Part shown: in pieces, positions 58,266 through 64,000 of the stretch | How the letters are laid out: each line of letters begins with the position of its first letter | Position numbering within the stretch: position 1 is the first letter of the stretch | Made by a program: the position numbers and the translations under genes | Source: Sialis fuliginosa | Lineage: Eukaryota; Arthropoda; Insecta; Megaloptera; Sialidae | Assembly: GCA_961205875.1 (NCBI GenBank) | Contig: OY540814.1 | Location: forward strand, 23,504,151 to 23,568,150 | Direction of reading: 5' to 3' | Length of the DNA stretch: 64,000 nt | The notes under the pieces: generated by a model | Seen by the model: the letters and a program-made list of their open reading frames with translations, nothing else | The model's database searches: none | Told to the model about the DNA's origin: nothing

Positions 58266-61200
58266 TCAGCGCGGAGGATAAGGGGCCAGTGTTAGCAGGG
58301 ACTGAAGGATAGACGCATTTACAGACACCTGCGTATCCTGTGTCTGTTGCTCCACTCGCAAGTAAGTGTTGCCGTTCTCTGTAGCTGTTGCTGTCGTCGT
58401 CGTGAACGTATCCACCAGCTCTTGTTGGAGAGGGTCATCGTCAGGACACTGAACAAACCACACAGCGATTAGAAACTATGTAATGCTGCAGTTCAATCTC
58501 GCGCTTACCTGTTTGATATCAGCCATGCTCCTGGGCGTGACGTGTTCTGGGTGCTTCTTCCTCTGGTGCTGCAGCAGCTTGGCCTTACTGGCGTATTGCT
58601 TGTGGCACCAGCGACAGTTGTGCGGGTCAGTCGTCACGCTGCCGACCGTCTGCGAGAACGTTGGATCTGGTGTGTCTGCGCCTACTTCACGGTTACGGTT
58701 GCTGGCTGGCAATGTCGCGCCCGGGTGGTTCTTGATTATGTGCGCTTTACGTTTCGAGCTGCTCTTGTAAACCTTGTCACAATACTGGCAGTAATAGTCG
58801 CGGGTCGTCCTCAGGATTGGAAGGTTGAGCTCCGGCACGGTATCAGGCCTGATGTCTGGGTGTCTCTTGGCCAGGTGGTTCACAAGCATGCCCCTGCGCT
58901 TGAACCCCTGCATGCATGCGTGACACTTGTAGATGAAACGGTGGTAGTCAGTAGGTGAAACCTACACACAAACAAACATTAACTCACACAATGAGAACTT
59001 CCTCAACGACACAATTGAGTCCACAGTTGTAAATAATGCATTATTTGGTATTACGAAAAGTATTGCAATATCTTTAGCAATCCATTATCAATTACTAAAA
59101 AATAAGTAATGTAAAATTGCGTTCATCAATTCATTACTTTGAAATATCGAATGCAATAAATCATCATTATTTCATTACTTTTAACTTTTAATAATGAATA
59201 ATTATGAAATTTTTGCATTGTTCATTAAACTATTTTCCTCTGCATCATCCATTATTATTTCAAAATTTGAATTTGTAAAAAAAAAAAATTTGAAAAAAGT
59301 TCATGTAAACAATATAGAAACCTAAGATATTAAATTTAACCATTTAAAAAAATAATCCAGATAACATTTTAAAAGTAATGCAATAATGCAAAAATATACA
59401 TTACTTATTTTTTTAGTAATGAATAATGCATTATTTTTTCATTGATACTTTTACAACACTGGCACTGACCTTTGGTATAAATCTTTTTGAGCCAGCGGTC
59501 GCGTCTGCTACTGTTGGTCTGAAGGCACCTGTGTGCGTGGCAGCTCCAGCATCCCCGGCAGTAGTTCCGGTGCCGTGCATGCGTTTCGTGTGCTCCTTTA
59601 GCTTGTCCTTACGTTTAAACTGCTTGCCACACGATGCACACAGGAACTCCCTGTGGTCCGAATGCTTGAGCAGGTGCATGCGCAGCTTGTCAAGCGTCGG
59701 GAACGGCTTGCCACAGTGCAGGCACTTGTGCTTGCGGTCGCAGTGGAATGCGCGGATGTGCTTGCGGATCACGCTGTACTCCTTGAAGTCCTACGAGATA
59801 TAAATTAGCGTGTTACGTTTTGTCTGACGCTGAACAGTATTCATACCTTTTTGCAGTGAGGACACGTGTATGTGCCATTGACGCAATGGGTCTTGACGTG
59901 CTCCTTGTGGGGAAGGACCTGGTCAAACGTCTGGCGGCAGATGGGACACTCGAATATCTGCCTGTCCAGCTTGTGTGTCTTGACATGGCAGATCAGTGCA
60001 GAGTTGTTGACGAAACGCTTGCTGCAGGTCGTGCATTGCAGAGGTTTGGATTCATCTGATCCGTGGACCAGCATGTGTCTCTGGGGAACAAACCGACAAT
60101 GCAGATTATATCTTTAAGGGGTTACATCTAATGTATTAATTAATTTTTGACAATTTTTTTATTGGCTTAAATGACGTATAAACATTTTTAAAATGATATT
60201 CAAAAGGAACTATTAGCAAAAAAATTTAATTTGATTTTTAGAGCTCACTTTCCAAAATGTCTCTGAACAATGAAACAACCTAGATGGTAAAAGTGGTGAA
60301 AAATGAGTAATAATGAGTATATGGTAACATTAAACAATTTAAGTTTTTTTTTTTTATCAAAAACGCAATTTTTTGTTCAAAGTGGTACAAAATTTGCAAA
60401 AATCGATATTTTTTACATAATCGCATGTACTTTGATGGGGAAAACTCATGTAAACAACAAGGAATTTTTTTTTGTTCTGGATGTTGATCTATGGAAGTCC
60501 TGTTTTCTGCAGTGGAGTACATAACAAAAAAGATGCACTCAGTGTAGCAATGCTCAAGTCACCATTTTGTTTTATATTTAATTTAAAAAAAATTGTTTGT
60601 ATGTTTTGAGACATGTACAATAAACCCTAGAAATTTCATTTGATTGCTTAATTTATTATTCTAATAAAAATTCCTAAAAAAAGTCTCATTTTCCGAAGTG
60701 ATGACTAGATGTAACCCCTTAATAAGTTCAAGGATCAATTCAACTAACCTCCAATCTCTCATCGGTGGCAAACGACTTGTAGCACAGGGGACACTTGTTC
60801 TTGGGCTTTATTCCTGCGACTGCATGCTCTGCGACGTGGAGCACGAGTGCGTACTGGCTCGCAAAGTGAGCAACGCAGCGAGGGCACCGCCACTCAGACG
60901 AGGAGACGGCCTCCTCCAACAATTCAGGTTGGTGGAACAGTGAGTGAGATTCGAGCAGGGCGCGGCCGTCAAATACCAAATCACAAGAGCTGCAAGCGTG
61001 CTGTTGTTGCTGTTGCTGCTCTGCGGTGGGCTGGCTCGTCTGTTCTGTCGTCGTGCTGCGGAGAACAATAAATATAGTCACAATCAACAGAGACCAAATA
61101 TAACTCACCCTTCAGTCGAAGTCTTCACATTACACTCTGAATACTTCCAGTCGGTATCTTTGGCGGCCATGAAGTGATCGTGGTCGCTGGCCTGCTCTGA

Positions 61201-64000
61201 AGACGACACAAAATCATCAGGCGAAGGTGTATCAACGTCTTTACCATCGCTCGGTTCGTTTTCCTTCTTCACTGGATTGCGTTTCTTTGTTCGACATTTC
61301 TTTGATTTTAATTTCTTATCATCATTCTATAAATACATATTTTTATATTATCTTAAAAATACACCCAATAAAAAAATTAAAGGGTTTCCTTTCTTCCATA
61401 AAAGTATATACAAAATTTAAATCATCACATCAACTGAATTTAAATCAAGGAAACAAAAACCAAATAATTCAAACAAAATACAGTTTTTAGCCTCATGCTA
61501 GTGCCATTTTTGATTTAGAAGAAAGCAAATGTTTTTTTAATGATCATTCTGTGACTATTTTTAACAAACATACGATGATTTAAATTTTACCTATATTTCA
61601 AATAATAATCATACCTTATCATGTATACATAAATGTTTCTGCAAATCTTTATAGAGGGTAAATGTCATCGTACACTCAAAACAAGACCAAATCGAAGTGA
61701 CCTCACGTTCTAGAAGCTTTAAATCTCTCTTATCTGCGTAACTGGTGCTGTATCCGACCTGTAAACAAACACAGAGCGATGATTCACAACAGTTGATACT
61801 TCAACTTGATCATAAAATAACTTACCCTCAGTTCTTGGCGCGGTAGAATGTTACAAGTTGTAATGTAATACAGAGATGAACCGATCTGATTCAAAAGCAA
61901 GTTCTGATTCTTGACAGTCGTTGCTTTTCTCACAAACCTCATCCAGTTGGACATATCTATGCAAAATAATTACAAAATAATCATCTGAAGCAAAAATATA
62001 TTTCTAGGAAAGAAAGATGTCGAGACTCTATAACTCTAGTACAAATGATTGCATGTAAATAAATAAAAAAACATTTTAAAGATTGAAATCTCTACTTTAC
62101 AATGCTTTTTTCAGTTTGGACATTTAAAATATATCCATAGTTATAGGATTATAAGTATATGTCGATATAAATATTATCGATATTGGCATGATTTATCAAG
62201 AAAAATTCTCAGCGTGAGCACGGTGCTCTGGAAGCCTACCTAAATTAAAAAATTGATAACATCTGATCTGTTTATACATTTGAAGGTTGACTTCCAGAGC
62301 ACCGTGTAAAGTTTTAATTTAATTTAATTATTTCACTTTAGAGATTATCTCAAACAGCTACACTTCCAAAATGTATACTTGTTAGCACGTTCGTGGACAC
62401 ATATTTCTTATTGGACTTACTAGTATAGACATATACCATAAATTTCTTATGTTTTGGTTTTTTTGAATCGTTATTGACGACATTTGAGACATTTTATTGC
62501 AGACTTTTTTTTATAGGGACACAATACTTACTAGTATCATATAATTACTTTAGTTTTAATACATAACAGTCTTTTTACTACAAATGTCTCTTTTTGACCT
62601 ACGGTTATAGCTGTCATTTCCTGAATAAGAGATATGATTTTGACGGATATAGCATTAGAAGGCAAAGCAGTCCCTAAAAGTTTCATAGAAAAGACTTACT
62701 TTCATCACTGACGTCAAGCCTGTACATTTCCCCTGAGTCGCTCTCAAGCACGAGTTCAATGTCATACTTTTTGTCTATGTTCAGTGGCACCATCACACCC
62801 TCTATTGGCCCAAACTGAGTTCTCTTTGGTATCAGCTTCCTTGCAAACACTCCTTGAACTGTAATAGGTAGCACGGGTTATAGTAATGTCACGTGTTTAG
62901 CTCACTTCGCTAAGTCCTTACTTGGCTCTCCGTTTTCATCATTGCCAACCTTGTTGATTGACAGATAAGACGCTGGGAGGGTCGCCCGTGCTCTTGATGG
63001 GACAGGCTTGTCGCTGATGCTCTGTACACGGTGCCGGGGACACACTAGCTCATCTGTTCCGTCTAGAGGGCAGTCCGGACAGTTTACAGCTGGAAATATA
63101 AATGATAATTCATTTTAATAAAAAAGAAACATCTGTAGTTATGGTAAAAATGTTCGTGAACACAAATACTAAGCCTTTCTCCCAAATTATCCCCATTTCT
63201 GAAACATACTGTATAGCTCTGTACCGTCGTCAATGATCTCATCATCACACAGATCGTCTCTTCCGAAGAACTGTCTCTTTGACTGTCTCCGTGCCGGAGT
63301 GTCTGCATTTTCCATCTTGTCGGTAATGTACTCATCGGTCTCTATCTTTGGCAATGGCTCGTTCTCCTGGTTCAGGATCTCACTGAGCTCGCTTGCATTG
63401 CAAACTTCTTTAAAAGTGTCTGGTAGCGGGTCGGTTATACTCGGTTCTATGTTGATGTCGATGTGCTGAACGACCTGGACAAATATAGGAAGTTACATCC
63501 TGGAACTATTAATCATAGAATGATAAAATACCAACCTGAGGTAGATCATTAGTCAAATTAGACTTCATCAGCACAAGCTCGTCGAGGCCTATCATATTAG
63601 AGTCCAATGCCAAACCCTGCGCGTCAAGGAGCCTGTCTTCGGGCAGCCTCTGATCAATGCTGCTCAGCAACCCGGACAGGTCTGTCTGGTCTGTCAGACT
63701 TGCCGCCAGGTTCTCCTGGGTCCGAGTGTAGGAGATCCCATTCTGGTCGGTTATGAGGAACTCTACTGACTCTGATTCGCGCTTCATGTTATTTTTCTGC
63801 AGACTTGGCTGTTGGTTCAAGCGACTTGAAACTACCTGTCTTAAAAAATACATTCCGTCAACGGGTATCGAGATGTTATCGTTCCCATCTGATGTCTTAG
63901 GAAGTAGTACTATGGGGTTCTGGTTGTACTGCGTACTGTCTGAGGTGTAGACGGGAGAATACTGAGCTGTAGAGCCCATATTGGGGTCCAAGGCGCTGAC
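58266..64000 (-). CDS. Prdm10: PRDM10-like PR/SET and C2H2 zinc-finger protein (5' end outside window)
   Basis: PRDM10 is a nuclear DNA-binding regulator. Twelve minus-strand exons join in frame: 64000-63536 (partial), 63474-63210, 63089-62922, 62858-62700, 61956-61826, 61758-61615, 61326-61109, 61055-60749, 60080-59847, 59790-59470, 58961-58509 and 58448-58266, giving 1015 visible residues. The order fits PRDM10: a Cys-rich knuckle ([17 protein letters not shown]), a PR/SET domain ([20 protein letters not shown] to NWMRFV), then about 12 C2H2 fingers. The clearest are [38 protein letters not shown] and [19 protein letters not shown]. Three fingers are split by introns. A Gln run precedes the finger array. 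The N-terminus and promoter lie to the right of the window. Confidence 0.95.
60115..60722. mobile_element. TTAA-flanked MITE, family 4, in a PRDM10 intron
   Basis: TTAAGGGGTTACATCTA at 60115-60131 is perfectly inverted at 60706-60722, with TTAA at both ends. The 608-bp interior is AT-rich and partly self-complementary. The right end lies only about 27 bases from the PRDM10 exon at 60749. Confidence 0.8.
62210..62310. repeat. Inverted repeat in a PRDM10 intron
   Basis: CACGGTGCTCTGGAAG near 62219 is inverted at CTTCCAGAGCACCGTG near 62290, around about 55 bases of AT-rich DNA. It is probably a small MITE. Confidence 0.55.

Noticed and set aside
58483-58958. Plus-strand frames opposite the PRDM10 zinc-finger exons, and similar ones at 59426-60117 and 60698-61177
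   Set aside because: Antisense shadows of Cys/His-rich coding sequence; they show no independent domain.

Overview
This is a window of nuclear DNA from an insect. It is very AT-rich (roughly a quarter to a third G+C outside exons). Its genes have GT-AG introns, and it is crowded with short inverted-repeat transposons. A moth or butterfly is my best guess. The dispersed sequence at 16.0-16.6 kb and 17.9-19.2 kb, with its phrase 'gacctatctaaagata-cccc' followed by 'gacagacggacagaaagagcg' and 'ggaaccctaaaaatag', matches an interspersed repeat I associate with Lepidoptera. That assignment rests on memory, not on a search.

Thirteen kinds of protein-coding gene can be modelled exon by exon, fourteen loci in all because succinate dehydrogenase subunit D is duplicated. 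From left to right: 0-5.1 kb is transposon-rich and gene-free. 5.2-6.2 kb (-) holds the 5' exons of CoREST. 6.97-7.73 kb (+) is NAA20. 8.08-9.04 kb (+) is the mitochondrial ribosome GTPase MTG1. 12.5-17.0 kb (+) is the mitochondrial phosphatase PTPMT1. 17.6-21.5 kb (-) holds two tandem SDHD genes. 22.6-23.7 kb (+) is mRpL15. 24.2-25.7 kb (+) is XBP1. 26.4-26.7 kb (-) is a short Vti1b-like SNARE. 27.3-34.7 kb (+) is STT3B. 39.4-42.5 kb (+) is INO80D. 50.06-50.53 kb (+) is CCDC86. 50.56-51.90 kb (-) is DNAAF3. 58.3-64.0 kb (-) is PRDM10, running off the right edge. The stretches 34.7-39.4, 42.5-50.0 and 52.4-58.2 kb hold no convincing gene and are mostly foldback elements.

Two functional threads run through the window. 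One is mitochondrial: MTG1, PTPMT1, the SDHD pair and mRpL15. The other is ER protein folding: STT3B glycosylates proteins in the ER, and XBP1 is the transcription factor of the unfolded-protein response. Chromatin and transcription regulators (CoREST, INO80D, PRDM10) make up most of the rest. This clustering is probably ordinary insect synteny and not operon-like organisation.

The most informative observation is in XBP1. The twin stem-loops cut by IRE1 are intact and define a 23-nt cytoplasmic intron. The unspliced reading frame keeps a hydrophobic segment and ends in a peptide very like the ribosome-arrest peptide of mammalian XBP1u, so the same exon is coding in two frames. The second theme is mobile DNA. 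At least four families of non-autonomous elements sit between TTAA sites, a family with CAGTGGCG-type ends has 8-bp target duplications (hAT type), and many long palindromes occur. Several of these lie inside introns of the genes above.
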